Of a stretch of DNA of 64,000 nt, positions 51,539-59,196 are shown one piece after another; position 1 is the stretch's first letter, and every line of letters starts with the position of its first letter. The notes under the pieces were generated by a model. That model saw only the letters and a list, made by a program, of their open reading frames with translations, had not been told where the DNA came from and searched no databases. Position numbers and translations under genes: made by a program. Source of the DNA: Paenibacillus selenitireducens. GTDB lineage: Bacteria; Bacillota; Bacilli; Paenibacillales; Paenibacillaceae. Location of the stretch: contig NZ_MSZX01000006.1 of assembly GCF_002021565.1 (NCBI RefSeq), positions 27-64,026 on the forward strand, given 5' to 3'.

Positions 51539-52453
51539 CTAGAAAATGCGGTAATTCGCTACACGATAGGCAATGAAATAGGACATAGATACGAATATAA
51601 AAGAGACGACGGATTTCAGCAGCCCTACGGCCGTAGCGAAACCGAACTGTGCTTGCTGAATTCCCATACGGTATACGAACGTGTCGATAATATCCGCACT
51701 TTCATAGACCGGAGGACTGTACAGGTTGAAGATTTGCTCAAATCCGGCATTCAGCACATTCCCGATATTGAGCGTAAACATCAAAATGATAATAGGGAGC
51801 ATCCCAGGCAGTGTCACATGTAACGTCTGCTTAAAGCGTCCTGCACCGTCGATTTCCGCTGCTTCATACAGTGACGGGTTGATACCCGTGAGTGCAGCCA
51901 GATAGACAATGGTACCGAATCCGAACTCTTTCCATACATCCGATATGACCATGACATAAGGGAACCATTTATTGTCTCCTAGGAAAAAAACTGGATCGAT
52001 GCCGAACAGGCCAAGCACTTGATTGAGAATACCGGAAGATGGAGACAGCACGTCGATTAAAATACCGCTTAACAGGACCCATGAAAGAAAATGAGGCAAG
52101 TAAACGAGCGTCTGGAAGGTCCGTTTGACCCATTCTTTCCGCAATTCATTCAGCAATATTGCAATAGTGATTGGAACGAACAAACCTGCTACAATTTTCA
52201 TCAAGGCAATGTATACCGTATTGAAGAATATACGGCCGATATCCGGGTACTCGATCAATAATTTAAAGTTCTTGAGACCAATAAAGGGTGAGCCGAACAA
52301 ACCTTTATTCGGAACGTATTTCTGAAAGGCCATCATAATGCCGGCCATCGGGATGTAACTGAAGATGAGGACCAATGCGATCCCAGGAACCAACATCAAG
52401 TGAAGCGGCCACTCTCTCTTCCACATGCGTGTTAAACCATTCATGCCATTCAC
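51539..52453 (-). CDS. Sugar ABC transporter permease (LplB/YteP type)
   Basis: A 304-residue permease with six membrane segments and the EAA loop EAAEIDGAGRFKQTLHVTLPGM (about 196-217). The N-terminus HLMLVPGIALVLIFSYIPMAGI is typical of LplB/YteP proteins that import complex or oligomeric sugars, often plant-derived. Partner of the LplC-type permease. Confidence 0.9.
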   Translation of the reverse strand: MNGMNGLTRMWKREWPLHLMLVPGIALVLIFSYIPMAGIMMAFQKYVPNKGLFGSPFIGLKNFKLLIEYPDIGRIFFNTVYIALMKIVAGLFVPITIAILLNELRKEWVKRTFQTLVYLPHFLSWVLLSGILIDVLSPSSGILNQVLGLFGIDPVFFLGDNKWFPYVMVISDVWKEFGFGTIVYLAALTGINPSLYEAAEIDGAGRFKQTLHVTLPGMLPIIILMFTLNIGNVLNAGFEQIFNLYSPPVYESADIIDTFVYRMGIQQAQFGFATAVGLLKSVVSFIFVSMSYFIAYRVANYRIF

Positions 52454-52537
52454 CTCGCTGTATGACTATTAAATAGGAACCAGATTAAAGAAAAGAGGGA
52501 TTGTTTTTGTCCAACCCCTCGATCCACCTGCTTTTCG

Positions 52538-54199
52538 TTATTTGTTAGCTGCGTACCATTCGTTGACTTCTTTTGTCATTTCATCGCCGCCAAGTTTTTT
52601 CCATTCAGCTACGAATTTATCGAATTCATCTACAGATACTTGATTCATCATAATTTTGAAATAGACTTCATCACGCTTCTTGATGAGAATTTCCTGTCTA
52701 TCCGCCATCGTTGGTGTCGGTGCGCCGTAGAATTTGTTTTGTAGGTACTGTTTATTTTGTTGAATTGCAGGCACATTCGAAACCGCACCTTTTGGTCCCG
52801 AAATTAGGTATTCCCACCACATGTTGATATCGCTGCCATCAACATATTTCATAGCACGCTCATACCGTGTTTTTTGGTCCTTTGTTTCTAGAATGCTTGC
52901 GTCTTTGGTTTCAATAGCTTTTGGCAGAATTTCGCCGTTATTGTCTATTTGTCTACCAACGCGAAGCGGATTAAGCAACCAGTAGTTTGCGCCTTTTTCA
53001 ACTTTATCCTTACCGTATTCATATACTTTTTGCTCTTCTGTTGGATGTGCTTGCGTAACGATGTATTGATTTAACAGCCTGATAACGCCTTCTGGATGTT
53101 TTGCTTGCTTGGAGATGACATAATATTCGTCAACACCCAATCCGATTTGCGATTGTGCAGGACTGCTATCCACCGATGGAATCGGGAATACGCCCCACTC
53201 TTGTACGACCTTACCGTCCTTCACAGCACCTTTAACGAGCTGAGCCGGTACCCAAGACTGACCGTATACGATACCGATGTTGTTGTTGTAGAGGAGCTCT
53301 GCTTCTTTCTCCGTATCTTTAACAGCGAACTCAGGATCAATTAATCCTTTTTTGAACATATCCTGTAATGCCTTAAGCGCGTCCTTCACTTGCGGCTGGA
53401 TGTCACTATTGACCAAACCGCCGTTTCCATCTTCAATCCACATATTTTCATAGGCATGGTAACTATTCAGGAATGCTCTTAGTCCTGTAACACCTGTGTT
53501 CCCGTTAAATGGATCTTTGCTTACTGCAATTCCATACGGTTTCCCGGTGCCGCCAGGGTCTTTCGTTTTGAACGCCTCGGCGATCGTCAATAGATCTTGC
53601 ATCGTCTTCGGTTCCGGCAGGTTCAATTTCTTCAACCAGTCCGTACGAAGAAAGATATACTGGTATTGGTACGGGTTATACGAACTCGGAATCCCCATTA
53701 ACTTATTGTCGAAAGTGGCCGTCTTCATTTGCATACCGCCATCCATCATCAGGAACTTCTTCGTTTCGTCTGTTGCATTCTTGTCATACACTTCCGTCAG
53801 ATCCATAATCATATCCGCTTCTGTCAGCTCTTTCAGCTGTGTAGCATTGACCCGCATGAAGTCTGGAATATCATTGGAGGCGATGGACATCTTCAATTTT
53901 TCCTTGAATTGATTGTCATCGGCAGCTATCCATTTGTTCGTGATCTTTACGCCAACGTCTTTCTCATACGCATCATAGACCGCGTTCTTGTCAAAACTCT
54001 CGCCAGAATCAAATTTGAGATACTGATCACTTGCCGAAACGGTCGAAACTTCCACGACTTCATCTTTTTGTTCTACAGTAGTGTCCGGCTGCTTCACCTC
54101 CGGCTGTTTCTCCACTTCTTTCGTTGCTTTGCCACATGCAGTGATGGTCAAGCATAGGATCAATGCGACGATTAAAAGTATTCTACTTTTTTTCTTCAT
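52538..54199 (-). CDS. Sugar-binding lipoprotein (LplA/YtcQ type)
   Basis: About 553 residues. Lipoprotein signal peptide with lipobox LTITAC, giving lipidated Cys22. The fold is that of a large CUT1 solute-binding protein (DLTEVYDKNATDETKKFL, GIPSSYNPYQYQYIFLRTDWLKKL, NIGIVYGQSWVPAQLVKG). I use the ATG at 54199, preceded by GGAGGGG, not the frame opening at 54214. First gene of the operon; the promoter should lie in 54200-54390, where I see no clear consensus. Exact sugar unknown. Confidence 0.9.
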   Translation of the reverse strand: MKKKSRILLIVALILCLTITACGKATKEVEKQPEVKQPDTTVEQKDEVVEVSTVSASDQYLKFDSGESFDKNAVYDAYEKDVGVKITNKWIAADDNQFKEKLKMSIASNDIPDFMRVNATQLKELTEADMIMDLTEVYDKNATDETKKFLMMDGGMQMKTATFDNKLMGIPSSYNPYQYQYIFLRTDWLKKLNLPEPKTMQDLLTIAEAFKTKDPGGTGKPYGIAVSKDPFNGNTGVTGLRAFLNSYHAYENMWIEDGNGGLVNSDIQPQVKDALKALQDMFKKGLIDPEFAVKDTEKEAELLYNNNIGIVYGQSWVPAQLVKGAVKDGKVVQEWGVFPIPSVDSSPAQSQIGLGVDEYYVISKQAKHPEGVIRLLNQYIVTQAHPTEEQKVYEYGKDKVEKGANYWLLNPLRVGRQIDNNGEILPKAIETKDASILETKDQKTRYERAMKYVDGSDINMWWEYLISGPKGAVSNVPAIQQNKQYLQNKFYGAPTPTMADRQEILIKKRDEVYFKIMMNQVSVDEFDKFVAEWKKLGGDEMTKEVNEWYAANK

Positions 54200-54393
54200 A
54201 CTACCCCTCCACATTGTCTCAAAATAGTTAGTGCAGCTGCTTACTTGCAGCAGCTTCTCTTCCTAGTTCTAGTATAGGAAAGGGAAAGATCCCCATCTAT
54301 ATACTAGTCTTTACTTTCGTATACACCTCTTGACTCAAGGTGAGCTTGTCCGTAAATCGAACACGAATGGGGCACATACACAGGCCCTGTGAT

Positions 54394-54429
54394 CAAATAA
54401 AAGAGAGTCAGACCTTGTCAGGTTGACTC
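54394..54429 (-). terminator. Terminator of the small gene at 54418
   Basis: Stem GAGTCA / TGACTC with a 13-base loop, followed on the minus strand by TCTTTTATTT. It overlaps the stop codon of the gene. Confidence 0.6.
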
Positions 54430-54651
54430 CCGCTTCGCTTCGTAGAAAGATACGGTGTAGAAGCCCGCATGCTCGGCTCCCACGATATTCGACAAGAGGT
54501 GGTACGCTGCTTTTTCTTTTATTTTCTGTTCCAATACGGAGTAACGTTCGATGATCTTCGCCGTGATCATGGGTTGGTCGATTTGCTCCATTTGGGTAAA
54601 TATCACCTGATGAGAAGAAGTCCCCACAATAAAACGAATTTTCGCATCCAT
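54418..54651 (-). CDS. Small protein of unknown function, possible recombination directionality factor
   Basis: A 77-residue alpha/beta protein (KIRFIVGTSSHQVIFTQMEQ..., a helix with SVLEQKIKEKAAYHLLSNIV, then a strand FYTVSFYEAK). A very strong AGGAGGAGGGG ribosome site precedes the ATG. It is divergent from the serine recombinase gene, 123 bp away, and has its own terminator. Known directionality factors of serine integrases (for example SprB) are small, unrelated to each other and encoded near their integrase, so this is the best positional candidate in the element. No sequence evidence supports it. Confidence 0.5.
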   Translation of the reverse strand: MDAKIRFIVGTSSHQVIFTQMEQIDQPMITAKIIERYSVLEQKIKEKAAYHLLSNIVGAEHAGFYTVSFYEAKREST

Positions 54652-54774
54652 TATTTCCCCTCCTCCTTAATACACCATATGTACAGGAATGGCAAGGACA
54701 AACCTACAAATTCTTAAACTTCACATCGAGCGCATATACATGAGAAATCAGTCCATCTCAACGGGGGTGATCTT

Positions 54775-56232
54775 ATGCAGGGTAATAACAACCCAACCCG
54801 ATATGTAGCGATATACTGCCGTGTATCCACCGACGAACAAGCCCGGGAAGGCGTATCCTTGGATGAACAGCAGGAGCGGCTTAAAGCCTATTGTCGAGCG
54901 ATGGGGTGGGCAGAAGAGGTCCTTCTTTTCATCGATGATGGATTTTCAGCCAAGAGCACAGATCGACCTCAGCTTAATCGCTTGATGGAGTACATCCGCA
55001 AGGAACAAATCTCCAAAGTCATGGTCACCAAGCTGGATCGCATGAGCCGTCGACTCTTGGATTTACTTACGCTCATTGATATGTTTCAGGAACATCAGGT
55101 CTCTTTTATTTCGATTAGCGAATCCTTCGACACGAACACACCATCCGGCCGATTAACCCTGCAAGTATTAGGTGCCGTAGCTGAATTTGAACGCGAACGC
55201 ATTCGTGAACGGGTCCTTGATAATATGTTCCATGCGGCTAACCAAGGGAAATGGCTAACGCAGAGTCCGTACGGGTATCATCTCGAACAAAAAGAGCTTG
55301 TCATCTATGAATCTGAAGCGAGCATTGTCCGACGGGTATACGATTTGTATCTGAATCAAGGTTTGGGGTTCTTGGCGATTGCGAAGCGATTGAATGAAGA
55401 AGGGCTTCCCTCCAAACAGAACAAAGAGTGGTCCATTCGCTCCATCAAGTTGATGCTGTCCAATCCCGTTTATAAAGGGACATTCGTCTGGAACCGCACA
55501 GATTCTAGCAAGAAAAAACGCAAGTTAAAAGACGATGCCGAGTGGATTGTCATCGACGACTGTCTGCCTGTCATTATCGAGACGGTCATGTGGGATCGCG
55601 TTCAAGCCAAAATGACCAAACAAAACATAGCTCCTCGTGCCAAAACCAGTCCTCATTTACTTGGCGGGCTGCTGAAATGCGGCCATTGTGGTGCTGGGAT
55701 GAGTATTGGTTGGTCGGGTTCCCCCAATCGGCGGTATCGTGTGTACCGTTGTTCCGCGAACAAAAATAATGGAACGTGTACAAGCAAACAATACCGGGCG
55801 AATGAAGTGGAGTCATCGTTTTTGAGCGGCCTATCCATGTTATCGCAATCTCTCTCGCTTGAACTCATCCCCCAATTCGCCGAGAAAGAGAACAGTCCCG
55901 CTGATCAAATCCATCAACGAATACAAGCTGCCAAAAATCGTTACAAACGTAAAGTGGAAGCCTATACATCCGGACTGATTGATTTATCCGATCTCGAAGA
56001 GGAAAAACAGCGCAGGGACCGAATCTTGTTAGAAAATCAAAGCCAGAGCAACATGATCGAAAAATTACCTATCGAGCAGCTTAGCGAAATAATAGGAAAT
56101 AAAATCAGTACATTAATCGAGGCCATCGAGATTCTTCCCGTTGAAGAGGCCAAATCCCTGCTTGGGACGTTGATTCTCAAAGTGACCGTACACGGGGAGA
56201 AGGAACTGGACATCGAGTTAGATGTGATCTAG
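54775..56232 (+). CDS. Large serine recombinase of the 12.2-kb element
   Basis: 485 residues. Catalytic S18 in [58 protein letters not shown] at the end of the catalytic domain; recombinase domain (QSPYGYHLEQKE... NPVYKGTFVW); zinc ribbon with GGLLKCGHCGAGM and a second Cys pair; coiled coil and C-terminal acidic end. It is only distantly related to the prophage integrase. Its gene ends about 50 bp from the att core. It should catalyse excision at the GGC-TGG codons of spoVR. I could not find a clear sigma-E or sigma-K promoter in front of it. Confidence 0.93.
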   Translation: MQGNNNPTRYVAIYCRVSTDEQAREGVSLDEQQERLKAYCRAMGWAEEVLLFIDDGFSAKSTDRPQLNRLMEYIRKEQISKVMVTKLDRMSRRLLDLLTLIDMFQEHQVSFISISESFDTNTPSGRLTLQVLGAVAEFERERIRERVLDNMFHAANQGKWLTQSPYGYHLEQKELVIYESEASIVRRVYDLYLNQGLGFLAIAKRLNEEGLPSKQNKEWSIRSIKLMLSNPVYKGTFVWNRTDSSKKKRKLKDDAEWIVIDDCLPVIIETVMWDRVQAKMTKQNIAPRAKTSPHLLGGLLKCGHCGAGMSIGWSGSPNRRYRVYRCSANKNNGTCTSKQYRANEVESSFLSGLSMLSQSLSLELIPQFAEKENSPADQIHQRIQAAKNRYKRKVEAYTSGLIDLSDLEEEKQRRDRILLENQSQSNMIEKLPIEQLSEIIGNKISTLIEAIEILPVEEAKSLLGTLILKVTVHGEKELDIELDVI

Positions 56233-56264
56233 CAATCAAGACGGATCAGGATTTCCCTCTGTTT

Positions 56265-56277
56265 CGTAAGCACCTTA
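56265..56277 (+). repeat. attP arm (right inner copy)
   Basis: CGTAAGCACCTTA, the exact inverted copy of 44079-44091, lying three bases before the right core. In the excised circle, arm + 3 + 18 + 7 + arm gives a 54-bp site whose centre falls on the T-G inside GGC-TGG. Confidence 0.88.
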
Positions 56278-56280
56278 ACA

Positions 56281-56298
56281 GAACGAAGGCTGGGCTTC
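56281..56298 (+). repeat. attR core of the 12.2-kb element
   Basis: GAACGAAGGCTGGGCTTC, identical to 44054-44071. The spoVR frame continues from it (S-Y-W-H-Q-R-I-I) without interruption. Confidence 0.93.
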
Positions 56299-56920
56299 CT
56301 ATTGGCATCAACGCATCATACGTGAGCTCGATTTAACAAGTGAGGAGACGGTTGAATTCGCCAAGCTGAATTCATCGGTTGTACAGCCGTCCAAAAACAG
56401 CTTAAATCCTTACTATCTTGGACTTAAGATCTTCGAGGACATTGAACGGCGTTGGGACCGTCCTTCTACCGAAGAACGCGACCGATTGCATCGTACGCCA
56501 GGGCAGGGGCGCACCAAGATCTTTGAGGTACGGGAATTTGATTCCGATACCTCCTTCATCCGGAACTACTTAACCAAAGATCTTGCCGTTGATTTGGATC
56601 TCTATGTGTTCGAGAAGAAAGGCAACGAGTGGAAGATTACCGACAAAGCGTTTGAGAATATTCGCGACCAGTTAGTCTACTCGCGCGTCAATGGCGGATT
56701 CCCGTTCCTCGTCGTGCAAGACGGCGATTTCTTACGTACGGGAGAGCTATACTTAAAACATCAATATGAGGGGATCGAATTGGATCTTAAATATTTGGAG
56801 CGGACACTCCCCTTTGTCTTCCAGCTTTGGGGCAAACCTATCCACCTTGAAACCTTTGTCGAAGATAAAAAAGTACTATTTACCTATGACGGCAGAAAAC
56901 AAAACCGTAAGTTCCTATAG
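56282..56920 (+). pseudogene. spoVR: spoVR, 3' fragment
   Basis: Open in the SpoVR frame from N-E-G-W-A-S through [39 protein letters not shown], [24 protein letters not shown] [20 protein letters not shown] and the C-terminal [20 protein letters not shown] to the stop at 56920: about 212 residues, the normal C-terminal half. An ATG-started frame at 56486 is only part of it. Joined to the middle fragment by recombination of the 18-bp repeats, it restores the SpoVR frame with no mutation visible, so the gene has been kept intact by selection or was split recently. Confidence 0.94.
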
Positions 56921-56950
56921 GTAAACTAGCCCCGCTGCGCTTAGAGAATA

Positions 56951-56986
56951 CGGTCTTTCCCTCCCAGGGGGGAAGATCGTTTTTTT
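56951..56986 (+). terminator. Terminator of spoVR
   Basis: Stem CGGTCTTTCCCTCC / GGGGGGAAGATCG followed by seven T. About 30 bp after the spoVR stop. Confidence 0.82.
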
Positions 56987-57086
56987 ATGCCTTCCAACCG
57001 ACACCTTTCGACACTCAAATTTGCAATTCTCGTTTATAATGATAACGAATAAATTCGAGCGATTGTCGAGTTTGGAGTGTGTGAAG

Positions 57087-58685
57087 TTGATTATTATCAA
57101 TATCATCAAACTATTTATAGTTCCCTCCATCTGTGTGCTAATCATCATGTCGTCCATTGTATTAGACAAGGCTCCAAATCTTGCAGCACTCCTGATATCG
57201 GGTTGCCTGTTTATGCTCAGCATCGTATTCGATAAAAAGTGGCCCCGTCTCCAGTACACACAGATTCTGCTGCTCGGATTGTTTCATTGGTACAGTCACC
57301 TCAATTGGTGCCAACTGCTTTATTGTATTCTTGTCATTAGTGCGATTGAGAAAAAACCGAAATATGCACATGGCGCATTCATTGCGATCTATTACGTACT
57401 TCAATATACGGCTATCCGGTTATCCTACCAGAGCTTGAGTACGTATAATCTGCTCGTCTCACTTTTCGATCTCATGACATCGATCGTCATTGTTCTCTTG
57501 TTCCGATATGTCATGAATTTAGAAATGGAGAAGAAACGCTTGAGCAAAAAATACAATTTTCTCAGTACGCATGATTCTGTAACCGGTTTATTAAATTACG
57601 AGGGTTATATGAAGTCGATCCAAGACTTTGTCCAAAAAGAAGAACCCTTCATCCTCGTCTTGCTGGATTTACAGGATTTCAAGTCGATTAACCATGAAAG
57701 TATGGAGAACGGCAATGAAATACTGGCAAAAATTGCGCAGCTTCTTCATGTGTTCTTCCCGAATGCCAAAGCGATATCCAGATACGCCGGTGACAGATTT
57801 GCACTCATCCTCCCGCCGCAAGATAACGTGTTGCTGCAGCTGGGTGAAATGCTCGACTCCAATGCACTCGGATTTCAAGTCACCTATTGTACAACACGCT
57901 TTCCTTCCGAAGCGGTGACGTCCCAAGAACTTATCACGTTCGCAGAGGAAAAATTATTCCAGAACCGCCGCAAGCTCTGGTTCAAACGCGAGGAGAATAT
58001 GTTTCGCTCGGAGAAGCTCAAAGCTGTAGGGGAACTTGCCGCAGGCATGGCCCATGAAATTCGAAATCCGCTGACAACCATTAAGGGATTTATGCAAATC
58101 GCTGTTCATCATGATTACAACGTACGACCTTGGTTCGATACCATCATGAGTGAGATTACGCGTATGAATGAGCTTACGGCTGAATTTCTGCAATTTTCCA
58201 AACCGCACATCAGCAATATGAAGCCAGAGCCGATCGGGCATCTAATCGATCGTCTGTTATTTTTGATTGAATCCGAAGCGGCCTTTCGGGGACACCGCAT
58301 CCACTATGAACCATCGAACTCGTGCGAACATATCAATATGGATCGCGACAAAATCGTACAAGTCTTACTCAATCTCGTCCGGAACGCATTCGAAGCCATG
58401 CAAGAATCCGGCGATGTATACATACGCATTCAAGTCAATGATTTCGCCGCGAACATCGAAATTGAAGATACGGGCAGCGGAATCCCGGAACAGCATCTTG
58501 TCAAAATCTTTAATCCTTTCTACACCACCAAAGATAATGGAACGGGATTAGGGTTATCGATCTGTCAGAAAATCGCCCAAGATCATGGGGGTACCTTAGA
58601 TGTCACCAGCGAAATTGACAAAGGATCTATCTTTCGCCTTCGACTCCCGATTATCCCACATATGCCCAAACTTGAAGATGAATAG
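57087..58685 (+). CDS. Sensor histidine kinase with membrane domain and degenerate GGDEF-like domain
   Basis: About 532 residues from this start. Five or six membrane segments occupy about 1-150. A diguanylate-cyclase-like domain follows (STHDSVTGLLNYEGYMKSIQ, AISRYAGDRFALILP) in which the GGDEF loop is AGDRF, so it is almost certainly not an active cyclase. The kinase part has HisKA with AAGMAHEIRNPLTTIKGFMQ and HATPase_c with NAFEAMQESG, DTGSGIPE and GTGLGLSI. I prefer the TTG at 57087, nine bases after GGAG, because a TATAAT lies at 57035-57040; a GTG at 57081 or an ATG at 57021 are alternatives. KinB-like sporulation input is possible. Confidence 0.85.
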   Translation: MIIINIIKLFIVPSICVLIIMSSIVLDKAPNLAALLISGCLFMLSIVFDKKWPRLQYTQILLLGLFHWYSHLNWCQLLYCILVISAIEKKPKYAHGAFIAIYYVLQYTAIRLSYQSLSTYNLLVSLFDLMTSIVIVLLFRYVMNLEMEKKRLSKKYNFLSTHDSVTGLLNYEGYMKSIQDFVQKEEPFILVLLDLQDFKSINHESMENGNEILAKIAQLLHVFFPNAKAISRYAGDRFALILPPQDNVLLQLGEMLDSNALGFQVTYCTTRFPSEAVTSQELITFAEEKLFQNRRKLWFKREENMFRSEKLKAVGELAAGMAHEIRNPLTTIKGFMQIAVHHDYNVRPWFDTIMSEITRMNELTAEFLQFSKPHISNMKPEPIGHLIDRLLFLIESEAAFRGHRIHYEPSNSCEHINMDRDKIVQVLLNLVRNAFEAMQESGDVYIRIQVNDFAANIEIEDTGSGIPEQHLVKIFNPFYTTKDNGTGLGLSICQKIAQDHGGTLDVTSEIDKGSIFRLRLPIIPHMPKLEDE

Positions 58686-58750
58686 TCAGCACAGTGCTCA
58701 ACAGGCTAAAGCCATAAAAAAAAGCAAGGCCGATAAAATAATCGGTCAGA

Positions 58751-58792
58751 GTGTCGATAAAGTCCAGAGGACTTTTCGGCACTTTATTTTTT
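58751..58792 (+). terminator. Terminator of the histidine kinase gene
   Basis: Stem GTGTCGATAAAGTCC / GGACTTTTCGGCAC with three-base loop, followed by TTTATTTTTT. A smaller hairpin (GGCCGAT...ATCGGTC) precedes it. Confidence 0.8.
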
Positions 58793-58867
58793 GGGGTGAT
58801 CTCGTTTCGTAGAAGAAAAGCCAATTTAAAACGATCTAAAACAATGATGAAGATGAATGAAGTTTGC

Positions 58868-59155
58868 GATGTTGTTTAAACTCCAGTATAGGTGGGGAAA
58901 ACGTGTTTGTGGTGGTACTATAATGGATAAATCCACTAACTTCGCCGTCTTCAGTACGATTTCGCACTCTATACTGGATAAATCCAATAGAATGTGCTGA
59001 AAATGCCTCTAAAATGCTGATTTTCCCCCTCTATATTGGAAACGTCCAGTATAGGTGCGCGTTTTAGTACTGGTAGTGAACCTATGTTGGATAAATCCAG
59101 GATAGGTACGCGAATTCGTGTTGGTGGCTACGCTATATTGGATTATCCAATAATT
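58868..59155. repeat. Array of about 51-bp repeats with a palindromic core
   Basis: Five clear units start at 58918, 58969, 59031, 59082 and 59133 (spacings 51, 62, 51 and 51 bp), and a half unit lies at about 58868-58892. The core of each is close to CTATAYTGGATAAATCCA with RTATAG, a palindrome; the flanks share GGTGGNTA before and GGTGCGCG after the core. Copies differ by several bases, so the array is old or not subject to homogenisation. No gene lies in this stretch. Confidence 0.7.
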
Positions 59156-59196
59156 TCAACGGATTTGCATATATTCAAGCGTCTATATTGTGCAAT

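Larger units (their letters stand above)
44054..56298. mobile_element. 12.2-kb intervening element 2 in spoVR, serine-recombinase type
   Basis: Flanked by a perfect 18-bp direct repeat that lies inside the spoVR reading frame. The unit to be excised is 12,227 bp. Cargo: a small gene pair remnant, a broken Uma2 gene, a six-gene sugar ABC / two-component / oxidoreductase operon, a small unknown gene and a large serine recombinase whose gene ends about 50 bp from the right core. There are no phage structural, replication or lysis genes. Inside the cores are perfect 13-bp inverted arms (44079-44091 and 56265-56277) that come together only in the excised circle. Confidence 0.92.

Noticed and set aside
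54652-54774. Sigma-E or sigma-K promoter before the element-2 recombinase
   Set aside because: CATATACAT and CATATGTAC resemble mother-cell -10 boxes, but each breaks the consensus and no -35 partner is found.
56486-56920. Stand-alone 144-residue gene
   Set aside because: The SpoVR frame is open upstream to the att core at 56281; the ATG is internal.
58868-59155. CRISPR array
   Set aside because: Repeat cores are palindromic and diverged, 'spacers' resemble each other, and there are no cas genes.
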